The translations under genes were made by a program, and so were the position numbers. Shown one piece after another: positions 41,449-49,757 of a stretch of 64,000 bases of DNA (its first letter is position 1; each line of letters starts with the position of its first letter). The notes below the pieces were generated by a model, which was not told the origin of the DNA, ran no database searches, and was given only the letters and a program-made list of their open reading frames with translations. Origin of the DNA: Agromyces terreus (GTDB lineage Bacteria; Actinomycetota; Actinomycetes; Actinomycetales; Microbacteriaceae); NCBI RefSeq assembly GCF_009749465.1, contig NZ_WBIS01000008.1, positions 1 to 64,000 of the forward strand, written 5' to 3'.

Positions 41449-42177
41449 ATGACCCTGCAACTGCGCTATGTCGCCGGGGTCAGCCCCGCACGATGGCTCC
41501 GCGCCTGGAACGAGCGACGGCCCGACCTGCCGCTCGAGGCCCGTCGCGTCGACGAGCCGGCCCAGCTCGACGGCCTGCGCGAGGGCGAGGTCGACGTCGC
41601 GTTCGTGCGGCTGCCGATCGCCGACGAGGGCCTGCACGTCGTCGCGCTCTGGGAGGAGCAGCCCTTCGTCGTGCTGCCCCACGACCACGCGTTCGCCGAC
41701 GAGGCATCCGTCACGCTCGCCGACCTCGCCGACGAGCCGACCGCACCGATCCAGGACGACGCGGCGATGACCATCGAACTCGTGGCCGCCGGCACCGGGC
41801 TCGCGCGGGTGCCGCAGGGCGTCGCCCGGCTGCACGCCCGGAAGGACGTCGTCGCGATCCCGATCTCGGATGCCCCGACCACCCGCATCGCCCTGGTGTG
41901 GACCCTCGAGCGCGACGACGCCGACATCCAGGAGCTCGTCGGGGTCGTGCGCGGCCGCGGCGCGAAGAGCTCGCGCGGGCGCGACGACGACGAGCCCGCG
42001 CTCTCGCCCGCGAAGGCCGCGAAGAAGGCCGCGGCCGAGCGCCGGGCCGCCGAGGCGGCGAAGTCCGGCAAGGGCAAGGGCAAGGGCGGCGGCGCGAAGT
42101 CCGGCAAGGGTGGCAAGACGTCGCGCCCGGGCCCGCGCACCGGCGGCAAGCAGCGCAACCAGCGGAGGGGCCGATGA
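41449..42177 (+). CDS. LysR-type effector-binding domain protein without HTH
   Basis: The 242-residue product begins directly with the substrate-binding domain of LysR regulators: LQLRYVAGVSPARWLRAWNE, then LREGEVDVAFVRLPI, EEQPFVVLPHDHAFAD and TGLARVPQGVARLHARKDVV. The usual N-terminal winged helix-turn-helix is missing and no remnant lies upstream, so it cannot bind DNA in the usual way. A tail of about 70 residues rich in Lys, Gly and Ala (GKGKGKGGGAKSGKGGK) could bind nucleic acid without sequence preference. TAGCCT at 41408-41413 and GGAGGGGG ahead of ATG give a short leader. The amidotransferase gene overlaps its end. Confidence 0.85.
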   Translation: MTLQLRYVAGVSPARWLRAWNERRPDLPLEARRVDEPAQLDGLREGEVDVAFVRLPIADEGLHVVALWEEQPFVVLPHDHAFADEASVTLADLADEPTAPIQDDAAMTIELVAAGTGLARVPQGVARLHARKDVVAIPISDAPTTRIALVWTLERDDADIQELVGVVRGRGAKSSRGRDDDEPALSPAKAAKKAAAERRAAEAAKSGKGKGKGGGAKSGKGGKTSRPGPRTGGKQRNQRRGR

Positions 42178-42917
42178 GCGACGCCCGGCCGTTCCTGTTC
42201 CTGTCGGCGCGGCCCGAGGTCGAGGCCGTGGGGCCCGAGTACGAGTCCGTGCGGCGGGCCATGGGCGTCGACGCGGGCCGGCTCGAGCATGTTCGCCTCG
42301 ACGTCGAGACGCTGCCGACGACCGACCTCTCGGCGTACGCCGGCATCGTCGTCGGCGGCAGCCCGTACAACGTGACGACCCCTGACGAGCACAAGCACCC
42401 CGTGCAGCGCCGCGTCGAGGACGACCTCGCACGCATCGCGCAGTCGGCCCTCGACGGCGGTCACCCGCTGCTCTTCACGTGCTACGGCATCGGCGTGCTC
42501 ACGCGCCTGCTCGGCGGCACGGTCGGCGTCGAGCACGGTGAAGAGGCCGCCGCGGTCGAGATCACCCTCACCGACGCCGGCGTCGACGATCCGCTGACCG
42601 GGGTGCTCCCCCGCCGCTTCGACGCGCTCGTCGGGCACAAGGAGGCGACCGAGGCGCTTCCCGCCGACGCCGTGCTGCTCGCGTCCTCGGCCGCGTGCCC
42701 GGTGCAGGTGTACCGGGTCGGCACGAGCGGGGTGTACGCGACGCAGTTCCACCCCGAGGTCACGGCGGCGGAGTTCGTCGCCCGGGCGAACGTCTACCGG
42801 CACCACGGCTACTTCCCCGCCGCCGAGCTGCGGGCCGTGAGCGAGCGGCTCGCCGCGGCATCCGTCACCGCACCCCAGCTGCTGCTCCGCCGCTTCGCCG
42901 AGCTCGCCGACGCCTGA
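42174..42917 (+). CDS. Class I glutamine amidotransferase
   Basis: The 247-residue product is a stand-alone class I amidotransferase, the kind often annotated GMP-synthase-like. The nucleophile Cys lies in LLFTCYGIGVL (near residue 102), and the His and Glu in TQFHPEV. VVGGSPYNVT supplies the oxyanion part. It releases ammonia from glutamine for an unknown acceptor or hydrolyses a gamma-glutamyl compound. Start ATG overlaps the previous stop as ATGA with GGAGGGG ahead. It faces the yidC-like gene with six bases between stops. Confidence 0.9.
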   Translation: MSDARPFLFLSARPEVEAVGPEYESVRRAMGVDAGRLEHVRLDVETLPTTDLSAYAGIVVGGSPYNVTTPDEHKHPVQRRVEDDLARIAQSALDGGHPLLFTCYGIGVLTRLLGGTVGVEHGEEAAAVEITLTDAGVDDPLTGVLPRRFDALVGHKEATEALPADAVLLASSAACPVQVYRVGTSGVYATQFHPEVTAAEFVARANVYRHHGYFPAAELRAVSERLAAASVTAPQLLLRRFAELADA

Positions 42918-42923
42918 CCGGGC

Positions 42924-43748
42924 TCACGCCGGCAGCGCCGGCGCCTGCGGGGACTGCGGCGGCACCGCCGGGTACATCCGTCGCAGCACGAGGCGCTGGC
43001 CGAGCGTCCAGGCGACCGTGACGAGCAGGTAGATCGCCGCGGCGAGCGGCACGAACATCGCCACCACCGCGGTGATGAACTGGAGCAGCCCCAGCACGCC
43101 CTGCATGCGGGCGAGGCCCTCGGGCGACAGGGTGCCGGGCATCGTGCCCGCGCCCGTCGTGGCCGGGCTCGCGGCATCCGGTGCCGTCGCGACCGGACGG
43201 AACGCCCGTCGCGTGATCTCGCCGACGAGCGCGATGAGCAGCACGATCGTGCCGAACACGACGATGACGGTCGGCGTCGCGGTGCCCGCGGCGATCGATC
43301 CGGCGAGGCTCGTGCCGAGCGGCACGCCGAACAGGGTGTGCGCGAGCAGCTCGTTCGGATGCCCCGCGATGACCGGCAGGATGAACAGGGCGTAGATCAC
43401 GCCCACCACCGGGATCTGCACGAGCATCGGCAGGCAGCCCGCCAGCGGCGAGGTGCCCTCCTCGGCGTAGAGGGCCATCGTCTCGCGCTGCAGGCGCTCG
43501 GGGTCCTTCTTGTGCTTGCGCTGCAGTTCGGCGATCTTCGGGGCGAGCCGCGCGCGCGTGCGCTCGGCCTTCGCCTGCAAGATGCCGACCGGGATGAGGG
43601 CGGCGCGCACGAGCAGGGTCACGAGCACGATCGCGAGTGCGGCGCTCGACGCGCCGGCCAGGGGCTCGAGCAGGTTCGAGAGCGACATGAGGAGCGAATA
43701 GGCCGCGTCGAGCACGGCGGCGATGGGCGGGAAGGCGTAGAGGTTCAC
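42924..43748 (-). CDS. Secondary YidC/Oxa1-type membrane insertase
   Basis: The 274-residue product has the YidC core: membrane helix near LAIVLVTLLVRAALIPVGIL with the positive hydrophilic-groove Arg, the cytoplasmic hairpin RTRARLAPKIAELQRKHKKD with PERLQRETMALYAEEGTSPL, then GCLPMLVQIPVVGVIYALFI and three more helices. It lacks the large extracytoplasmic domain, as in Gram-positive YidC. The main yidC gene of actinobacteria normally sits with rpmH/rnpA near the origin, so this is likely a second copy. GTG start has AGGA seven bases upstream; a TAGGAC box also ends six bases before it. A CCCGCG-AG-CGCGGG hairpin lies at 43814-43827 before it. Confidence 0.88.
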   Translation of the reverse strand: MNLYAFPPIAAVLDAAYSLLMSLSNLLEPLAGASSAALAIVLVTLLVRAALIPVGILQAKAERTRARLAPKIAELQRKHKKDPERLQRETMALYAEEGTSPLAGCLPMLVQIPVVGVIYALFILPVIAGHPNELLAHTLFGVPLGTSLAGSIAAGTATPTVIVVFGTIVLLIALVGEITRRAFRPVATAPDAASPATTGAGTMPGTLSPEGLARMQGVLGLLQFITAVVAMFVPLAAAIYLLVTVAWTLGQRLVLRRMYPAVPPQSPQAPALPA

Positions 43749-43844
43749 GAGAGCGTCCTAGCGGTCGGAGCGGAAACTGGGATTCCGTCTGGCCGCGAGG
43801 GTCGCCTCGGCCTCCCGCGAGCGCGGGACGAGGGGCGGATGTCG

Positions 43845-44135
43845 CTACGCGGCCGGGATGCCGCGCCCCGGCGCCCTCGGGCGCGGGCGACCTGCCGCAT
43901 CGGGGTCGCTCTGGGCGATGAGCCGGCCCGGATCGGCCGTCTGCCGGAGCCGGAGCGACGCACCGGCCGGGTCTGCGCCGACGAGCGCGGGCACGGCGCG
44001 ATGCGCGGTGACGAGGACCGCGACCGCGGCGACGCCGAGGGCGCCGATGACGAGCATCGAGACGTGCGCGTCGCCCGCGAGCTGCGGTTCGAGCACGCCC
44101 TGGATCAGGCGCAGGAGAGCGACGAGGTGTTCCAT
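43845..44135 (-). CDS. DUF6412 family small membrane protein
   Basis: The 96-residue product has one long hydrophobic stretch (VSMLVIGALGVAAVAVLVTA) after an amphipathic start, and a Pro/Arg/Gly tail. It fits DUF6412, which in related genomes is found next to a second yidC gene, as here. The role may be in the same membrane-insertion event; that is inference from gene order. ATG has GGAGGAGG close ahead. TAGCGT at 44178-44183 on the minus strand is a likely -10 box and gives a leader of about 35 bases. Confidence 0.75.
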   Translation of the reverse strand: MEHLVALLRLIQGVLEPQLAGDAHVSMLVIGALGVAAVAVLVTAHRAVPALVGADPAGASLRLRQTADPGRLIAQSDPDAAGRPRPRAPGRGIPAA

Positions 44136-44207
44136 GTCGGCCTCCTCCCGCGCAGCGCGGGCGCGCCGCTGCCGTCCACGCTAGCACCGGCCCCGGCCTC
44201 GATTTCA

Positions 44208-44296
44208 TTTTTCAGGAGGGGGTGTGCGATCGGCGCGGCGTGTCGCGGCGAACGCTGCCGCGACGGGCCGTCGCGCCCACACCCCCTCCTGAAAAA
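44208..44296. repeat. 89-bp intergenic palindrome, copy C (core CGACACGCC)
   Basis: Outer arms TTTTTCAGGAGGGGGTGTG (44208-44226) and its exact inverse (44278-44296) are perfect over 19 bp. Inside, GTCGCGGC and GCCGCGAC form a second stem. The core reads GGCGTGTCG at 44237-44245, the inverse of CGACACGCC. The element ends two bases before the ALDH stop codon, so it is the likely terminator of the hydroxyproline operon. Confidence 0.93.
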
Positions 44297-44298
44297 GG

Positions 44299-45783
44299 TC
44301 AGAGGTTCGCGCCCCAGGCGGTGGACTCGCCCGCGGGCGAGACGGCCTGCGGCACGCCCCACGGGTTCGCCGTCTGCAGCGGTGCGGGCAGCAGCTCCTC
44401 GGGGGCGCCCTGATAGGCGACGGGGCGGAGGAAGCGCGTGATCGCCGCGGTGCCGACCGAGGTCGACGAGTCGTTCGTGGTCGCGGGCCACGGCCCGCCG
44501 TGCTGCATCGCGGGGGTCACCGCGACCCCGGTCGGCCAGCCGCCGAAGAGCACGCGCCCGGCGTGCTCGGTGAGCACGCGCACGAGCGCGCGCAGCTCGG
44601 GCGTCGCCTCTCCGGCCGCGGCGTGCACGGTGGCCGTGAGGTTGCCCTCGAGCAGGATGGGCACGAGCGCGGCGAGGTCGGTTCCGGGATCGGTCTCGAC
44701 GAGGATCGCGAGCGGGCCGAACGACTCCTCGAGCAGCGTCTCTCGCGCCGCCAGCAGGTCGTCGAGGGAGACGGCGACGACGGTCGGCGTGACCCAGCCC
44801 TGGCCTTCGCCGTCGAACTCGACCCGCCCTTCGGCGATCGCCCGGACCCCGGACGTCGCGAGGATCGCCTCGCGACGGGCGGCGTAGCCCTCGGTGATGC
44901 GCGGGTTCAGCAGGCGGTGGGGGGCGACGGATGCCGCGGCATCCGCGATGCCCTGATCGAGTCCGTGCCCCTCGGGCAGGAACACGTAGCCGGGCTTCGT
45001 GCAGAGCTGACCCGCCGACCCGCTGACGCTCGTGACGAACCCCGAGACGAGCTCGCCCGAACGCTCGGCGAGCGCGCCCTCGGTCACGAACACCGGGTTC
45101 AGGCTGCCGAGCTCGCCGAAGAACGGGATGGGCACCTCGCGCGCGGCGGCGATGCCGGCGAGGAACTGGCCGGCGGGGATCGAGCCCGTGAAGGATCCGG
45201 CCTTCACGCGCGGGTCGCGCAGGATCGCGACGCCCTCCTCCTGGCCCATGACGACCTGGAACACGCCGTCGGGCATGCCGGCGGCGGCGAGCGCCTCGAC
45301 CACGACCGCCTCGGTGCGGCGGGTGAGCTCGGGGTGGCCCGGGTTGCCCTTGAGGATGACGGGGCAGCCCGCGGCGAGCGCCGAGGCGGTGTCGCCGCCG
45401 GCCACCGAGAACGCGAACGGGAAGTTCGAGGCGGCGAAGTTCACGACGGGGCCGAGCGGCACCAGGTAGCGACGCACGTCGGCGCGCGGGCCAAGCGCGA
45501 ACTCGGGGTCGGCCGCGTCGATGCGCACGTCGAGGTAGCCGCCGTCGGCGACCGTCTCGGCGAAGAGCCGCAGTTGCACGGCGGTGCGGCGCAGTTCGCC
45601 CCGGAGTCGCGCCTCGGCGAGTCCGGTCTCGGCCATCGCGACGGCCACGAGCCCGTCGGCGTTCGCCTCGAGCGCGTCGGCGACGGCGACGAGCGCCCTC
45701 GCCCGGTCACGCGGGTTCGTGTCGGCGAACGGCTGCGCGGCGGCGGCGGCCGCAGCGGCGATGGTCTCGAGCTCGGGGTTCAT
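44299..45783 (-). CDS. 2-oxoglutarate-semialdehyde (2,5-dioxovalerate) dehydrogenase
   Basis: The 494-residue product is an aldehyde dehydrogenase of the 2,5-dioxovalerate group. The nucleophile Cys is C261 in GSAGQLCTKPG and the general base Glu is E224 in FFGELGSLNP. The cofactor loop is PLGPVVNFAASNFPFAFSVA with PVILKGNPGHP. It oxidises 2-oxoglutarate semialdehyde to 2-oxoglutarate, the last step of hydroxyproline breakdown, and its operon partners fit that step. ATG at 45783 has GGAGGAG five bases upstream. It is the last gene of the operon and ends at a large palindrome. Confidence 0.9.
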   Translation of the reverse strand: MNPELETIAAAAAAAAQPFADTNPRDRARALVAVADALEANADGLVAVAMAETGLAEARLRGELRRTAVQLRLFAETVADGGYLDVRIDAADPEFALGPRADVRRYLVPLGPVVNFAASNFPFAFSVAGGDTASALAAGCPVILKGNPGHPELTRRTEAVVVEALAAAGMPDGVFQVVMGQEEGVAILRDPRVKAGSFTGSIPAGQFLAGIAAAREVPIPFFGELGSLNPVFVTEGALAERSGELVSGFVTSVSGSAGQLCTKPGYVFLPEGHGLDQGIADAAASVAPHRLLNPRITEGYAARREAILATSGVRAIAEGRVEFDGEGQGWVTPTVVAVSLDDLLAARETLLEESFGPLAILVETDPGTDLAALVPILLEGNLTATVHAAAGEATPELRALVRVLTEHAGRVLFGGWPTGVAVTPAMQHGGPWPATTNDSSTSVGTAAITRFLRPVAYQGAPEELLPAPLQTANPWGVPQAVSPAGESTAWGANL

Positions 45784-45839
45784 GGATCTCCTCCTGGGTG
45801 CGGCGGGTGCGGGTTCGTGCGACGGAGCGGCGGTGCGGC

Positions 45840-46841
45840 CTAGAACTGGAAGCCGGTGGGGAACGGGTCGCTCGGGTCGAGCAGGTAGTTCGCGGTGCCG
45901 GTGACCCATGCGCGGCCCGTGATGGTCGGGATGACGGCGGGGCGCCCCTCGACCTCGGTCTCGGCGACGAGGCGCCCGATGAACCGGCTGCCGATGAACG
46001 ACTCGTTCACGAAGTCGGTGTCGAGCGCGAGCTCCCCGCGGGCCCACAGTTCGGCCATGCGGGCCGAGGTGCCCGTGCCGCAGGGCGAGCGGTCGAACCA
46101 ACCGGGGTGGATGGCCATGGCGTGGCGCGACAGCGCGGCATCCGACCCCGGCGCGATGAACTCCACGTGATGGCAGTGGTCGAGGCCCTCGATCGACGGA
46201 TGCCTCGGCGGCGCCGTCTCGTTGATCGCCGCCATGATCGCGAGTCCGGCGGCGATGATGTCCTGCTGGCGCGAGCGCTCGTAGGGCAGCCCGACGGCGT
46301 CGAGGTCGACCATGGCGTAGAAGTTGCCGCCGAAGGCCATCGAGTACGGCACCGTGCCGAAGCCCGGCACCTCGACGGTCGCGTCGAGCACGTCGACGTA
46401 GCTCGGCACGTTCTCGATCGTGACCGAGTCGGCGTGCCCGTCGCTCACGGCGACGCGCGCGATGACGAGGCCCGCCGGGGTGTCGAGGCGGATCTCGGTG
46501 ACGGGTTCGACGACCTCGACCATGCCCGTCTCGACGAGCACGGTCGCGACGCCGATGGTGCCGTGACCGCACATGGGGAGGCATCCGCTCACCTCGATGT
46601 AGACGACGCCCCAGTCGCAGTCGGGGCGGGTCGGGGGCTGGAGGATGGCGCCGCTCATCGCGGCGTGCCCGCGCGGTTCGTTCATGAGGAACAACCGCAG
46701 GTCGTCGAGGTGCTCCATGAAGTGGAGCCGCTTCTCGTTCATCGTCGCGCCGGGGATGACCCCGACGCCGCCGGTCACGACCCGCGTGGGCATGCCCTCG
46801 GTGTGCGAGTCGACGGCCGAGATGACCCGGTTCGAGCGCAT
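45840..46841 (-). CDS. 4-hydroxyproline 2-epimerase (proline racemase family)
   Basis: The 333-residue product is in the proline racemase family. Both catalytic cysteines are present: C91 in CLPMCGHGTIG and C254 in RSPCGTGTSA. Two cysteines mean epimerase or racemase, since the related dehydratases replace one of them. With the dehydrogenase, DapA-like and ALDH genes nearby the likely reaction is trans-4-hydroxy-L-proline to cis-4-hydroxy-D-proline in the cytoplasm. Proline racemase itself is less likely in this setting. ATG has GGAGGAGG four bases upstream. Confidence 0.92.
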   Translation of the reverse strand: MRSNRVISAVDSHTEGMPTRVVTGGVGVIPGATMNEKRLHFMEHLDDLRLFLMNEPRGHAAMSGAILQPPTRPDCDWGVVYIEVSGCLPMCGHGTIGVATVLVETGMVEVVEPVTEIRLDTPAGLVIARVAVSDGHADSVTIENVPSYVDVLDATVEVPGFGTVPYSMAFGGNFYAMVDLDAVGLPYERSRQQDIIAAGLAIMAAINETAPPRHPSIEGLDHCHHVEFIAPGSDAALSRHAMAIHPGWFDRSPCGTGTSARMAELWARGELALDTDFVNESFIGSRFIGRLVAETEVEGRPAVIPTITGRAWVTGTANYLLDPSDPFPTGFQF

Positions 46842-46882
46842 GCGTCCTCCTCCAGCCCTTCCGTTCGCTTCAGCCCGCGGGC

Positions 46883-47800
46883 TCAGCGGCTCGCGATGTA
46901 GTCGAGCGCCTTCTGCGTGTCGCGGCGCACCTGCGCCTCGTGCTCGGCCGTCAGCGGGCCGCGCGGCGGACGCGTGGGCCCGCCGTAGCTCTGCCCTGCG
47001 ATGTCGATCGAGAGCTTGATCGCCTGCACGAACTCGGTCTTGGAGTCCCAGCGGAAGACCGCGACGAGCTGCGTGTACAGCGTACGCGCCTCGTCGATGC
47101 GTCCGGCCTTGACGAGGTCGTAGATCTCGACGGCCTCCTTGGGGAACGCGTTCGGGTAGCCGGCGAACCACCCGGTCGCGCCCACCACGAGGGATTCGAA
47201 GAGCAGGTCGTCGGCGCCCGCGATGACGTCGATGTCGCAGAGTTCCTTGATCTCGAGGACGCGGCGGATGTCGGCCGTGAACTCCTTGATCGCGACGACG
47301 TTCTCGAGCTGCGCGAGCTCGGCGACGAGGTCGGGCGTCAGGTCGACCTTCGTGTCGAAGGGGTTGTTGTAGAGCATGATCGGCAGCCCTACCTCGTTCA
47401 GGCGGGTGTAGTGCTCCACGATCTCGCCGCGGTTCGCGCGGTAGATCGTCGGCGGCAGGGCGAGCACGCCGTCGGCGCCGTCCTCCTTGGCGTACTCGGC
47501 CCACTGCACGGCCTGGTGCCAGCCGACGCCGTGCACGCCCGCGACGACGAGCCCGCGACCGGCGACGGTCTCGACGGCGACCTGGATCACCTTGCGGCGC
47601 TCCGCGTCGGTGAGGCTCGAGTACTCGCCGAGCGATCCGTTCGGGCCGACGCCGCGGCATCCGTTCTCGATCAGGAAGTCGCAGTGCGCGGCGAACCGGT
47701 CGAAGTCGACGGCGAGGCCGGCGGGTGCGGAGGGGTCCTCCTTGAAGGCGAGGGTGGTCGCGACGACGACTCCGCCGAGGTCGAATTTCTGCGTGGTCAT
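46883..47800 (-). CDS. DapA-family 1-pyrroline-4-hydroxy-2-carboxylate deaminase
   Basis: The 305-residue product is a DapA-fold (beta/alpha)8 enzyme. The Schiff-base Lys is K172 in VVAIKEFTADIR and the Tyr is Y144 in IMLYNNPFDT; the substrate loop reads GVGPNGSLGEYSSLT, with N in place of the TTGE pattern of true DapA. In hydroxyproline operons this relative removes ammonia and water from the pyrroline to give 2-oxoglutarate semialdehyde. True lysine synthesis is less likely, because the surrounding genes are catabolic. The ATG overlaps the stop of the FAD-subunit gene as ATGA. Confidence 0.87.
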   Translation of the reverse strand: MTTQKFDLGGVVVATTLAFKEDPSAPAGLAVDFDRFAAHCDFLIENGCRGVGPNGSLGEYSSLTDAERRKVIQVAVETVAGRGLVVAGVHGVGWHQAVQWAEYAKEDGADGVLALPPTIYRANRGEIVEHYTRLNEVGLPIMLYNNPFDTKVDLTPDLVAELAQLENVVAIKEFTADIRRVLEIKELCDIDVIAGADDLLFESLVVGATGWFAGYPNAFPKEAVEIYDLVKAGRIDEARTLYTQLVAVFRWDSKTEFVQAIKLSIDIAGQSYGGPTRPPRGPLTAEHEAQVRRDTQKALDYIASR

Positions 47801-49437
47801 GGGTGTCCCTTCCGGACGGTGTGGGTGGTGGATGTGGTGGGGTCTTCGGCGGCGGCGAGCTCGCCGATGCGCAACGGCGAAGCGATCGGCCTGCGGTCGG
47901 TGGTGGCCCGCCGGTCGAGGAGGCCGCCCGCGTCGCTCCGCCGGTCGAAGAGGCCGCCCGCGGCCGTCTCGAGACCAGCGGATGCCGCGTGCCCGGCGTC
48001 ATCCTCGCCGCCGACGTCGGGCCCAGCGCCGAGGAGCTCCTCGACGGTGCGCCCGCAGATGCGCCCCTGGCAGATGCCGAGGCCCGCGCGCGTCGTGAGC
48101 TTCATCGAGCGCAGCCCGCTGCCGCAGGTCGCCTCGCGGGTGTCGCGGAGGCGCCCGTACGGCACCTCCTCGCAACGGCACACGAGAGTGTCGTCGTCGA
48201 GCCAGGAGGTCCAGCCGGAGCGGATGCCGTGCGCGGCCTCGATGCGGGCGGCGAACCCGGCGAACGTGCGCCGGGCGCCGACGGCCGCGCCGAGGTCGGC
48301 GTCGCGGGCGCTGCCGCCGGCCGCGACGTGCCCGGCGATCTCGCCCTCGGCGAGCGCCGCGTCGACGCCGCCGATGCCCGTGATCTCGCCCGCCGCGTAG
48401 ACCCCCGCCACGCTCGTGCGCTGGCCGTCGTCGACGCGCACGAAGCGTTCGGGCGTGAGCTCGCAGCCCGCGGCGATCGGCAGTTCGAGGCGGGGGGTGA
48501 ATCCGTGGCTCACGCACACGGCATCGGTCTCGACGCGGCGCTCGGTGCCGGCGATCGGCGCCCAGTCGGCGTCGACCTCGGCGATCGTCACGGCCTCGAC
48601 CCGGTCGGCGCCGTGGGCGGCGACGACCGCTCGCCCGGTGACGTAGGGGATGCGGTGGCGCAGGTGGGAGCCGACGTAGCCCGCGAGCTCGCCGCCCTTC
48701 TTCGCCGCCCCGATGAGCTGCCACGGCTTCGGGAGCCACCCCCTGACGAGGCCCGCGACGCGGCTCGCCTCGTAGACGCCGAGGACCTTCGCGCCGGTGG
48801 CGGCGACCGATGCGGCGACCGGGAGCAGGAACGGACCGGCGCCGGCGACGACGACCCGCCCGCCGAGCGCGACGCGCTCCCCCTTGGCGAAGGCCTGCGC
48901 CGCACCCGCGGTGAACACGCCCGGCAGGTCCCATCCGGGGAACGGCAGGGTGCGGTCGTGCGCGCCCGTCGCGAGCACGAGCGCGTCGGGACGGAACGTG
49001 CGTCCGACGCGGCGGGTGCCGTCGGGCGGGCCGACGAGCACGTGCACCGCGACGGGGGCCGGCACGGTCGCGGCATCCGTCGAGGCCGAGGCATCCGTCA
49101 CGGCCGAGGCATCCGCCCCGCCCGAAGCATCCGTCACGTCCGAGGCATCCGTGCGCTCGATCGCCCAGACCTGCGCACCGAGCACGATCTCGCAGCCGTC
49201 GTCGCGTTCGAGTTCGTCGTGCAGCGCCCGGTACGTGGACCAGCCGTGGTGCAGCGCGCGCTCGTTCGCCGACGGGCGTGACGGCGGCAGGTGGCGCCAG
49301 TACTGCCCGCCGGTCGCGTCGGACGCGTCGAGGAGGATCACGGAGGCCCCGCGCTCGCGGGCGGCTCGCGCGGCGGCGAGCCCGGCGGGCCCCGCGCCCA
49401 CGACGAGCACCGTCCTGGTGCGGATCGCGGCGATCAT
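47797..49437 (-). CDS. D-hydroxyproline dehydrogenase-like FAD/NAD-type subunit with 2Fe-2S C-terminus
   Basis: The 546-residue product has two dinucleotide folds (GAGPAGLAAARAARERG at 15-31 and GAGPFLLPVAASVA in the middle) and a C-terminal cysteine-rich domain: CRCEEV near residue 420 and GICQGRICGRTV near 459, which fits a BFD-like iron-sulfur site. This is the alpha subunit of multi-subunit D-hydroxyproline or opine-type dehydrogenases. Two oddities: a TDAS-rich insert of about 35 residues near residue 100 encoded by 18-base repeats, and a tail of about 75 residues (GLETAAGGLFDRR and GGLLDRR) encoded by a REP-type repeat at 47911-47976. ATGA overlaps join it to both neighbours. Confidence 0.87.
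   Translation of the reverse strand: MIAAIRTRTVLVVGAGPAGLAAARAARERGASVILLDASDATGGQYWRHLPPSRPSANERALHHGWSTYRALHDELERDDGCEIVLGAQVWAIERTDASDVTDASGGADASAVTDASASTDAATVPAPVAVHVLVGPPDGTRRVGRTFRPDALVLATGAHDRTLPFPGWDLPGVFTAGAAQAFAKGERVALGGRVVVAGAGPFLLPVAASVAATGAKVLGVYEASRVAGLVRGWLPKPWQLIGAAKKGGELAGYVGSHLRHRIPYVTGRAVVAAHGADRVEAVTIAEVDADWAPIAGTERRVETDAVCVSHGFTPRLELPIAAGCELTPERFVRVDDGQRTSVAGVYAAGEITGIGGVDAALAEGEIAGHVAAGGSARDADLGAAVGARRTFAGFAARIEAAHGIRSGWTSWLDDDTLVCRCEEVPYGRLRDTREATCGSGLRSMKLTTRAGLGICQGRICGRTVEELLGAGPDVGGEDDAGHAASAGLETAAGGLFDRRSDAGGLLDRRATTDRRPIASPLRIGELAAAEDPTTSTTHTVRKGHP
47911..47976. repeat. REP-type repeat inside a coding 3' end
   Basis: Two units beginning CCGGTCGA(G/A)GAGGCCGCCC (47911 and 47941) are followed by GGCCGTCTCGAGACC. 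They match the reverse units of the array at 36244. They encode the C-terminal tail of the FAD subunit. Confidence 0.82.
49073..49151. repeat. Intragenic 18-bp tandem repeat (GCATCC core)
   Basis: GCATCCG starts at 49073, 49091, 49109, 49127 and 49145, exactly 18 bases apart. On the coding (minus) strand it encodes repeats of six residues, such as TDASAV or TDASDV, between two structural blocks of the FAD subunit. Confidence 0.93.
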
Positions 49438-49757
49438 CGGGCCGCCTCGGGGAGTTCGTCGTGCTGGGACTCGACGACGTCGCCGTCGCCCGCGCGTCGT
49501 TGGCAGGCGCGCACATCCCGTTCGCCGTTGACCGTGACGATGCAGTCGAAGCAGACGCCGATGCCGCAGAAGAGACCCCGCGGGCGCCCGTCGACCGACG
49601 TCCGACGCCAGGCGAGCCGACCCGTCGCGAGCACGACGCCCGCGATGGTCTGACCCTCGACGCCCGAGACGGGATCGCCGTCGATCGAGATCACGATGGG
49701 GGTCGCGGCGCCGGGCCGGATCGGATCGCGGTGCGCGGGCACGGGGCGTGCGGGCAT
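49434..49757 (-). CDS. 2Fe-2S small subunit of the D-hydroxyproline dehydrogenase
   Basis: The 107-residue product is a plant-type ferredoxin-fold subunit. Four cysteines (C64, C69, C72, C85) appear as CGIGVCFDC and VRAC, the C-x4-C-x2-C-xn-C pattern of the [2Fe-2S] cluster in the gamma subunit of hydrogen-cyanide-synthase-like and D-hydroxyproline dehydrogenases. It passes electrons between the FAD subunits. The start shares one base with the preceding stop (TGATG), and the stop overlaps the alpha-subunit ATG. The whole three-subunit set is thus coupled. Confidence 0.9.
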   Translation of the reverse strand: MPARPVPAHRDPIRPGAATPIVISIDGDPVSGVEGQTIAGVVLATGRLAWRRTSVDGRPRGLFCGIGVCFDCIVTVNGERDVRACQRRAGDGDVVESQHDELPEAAR

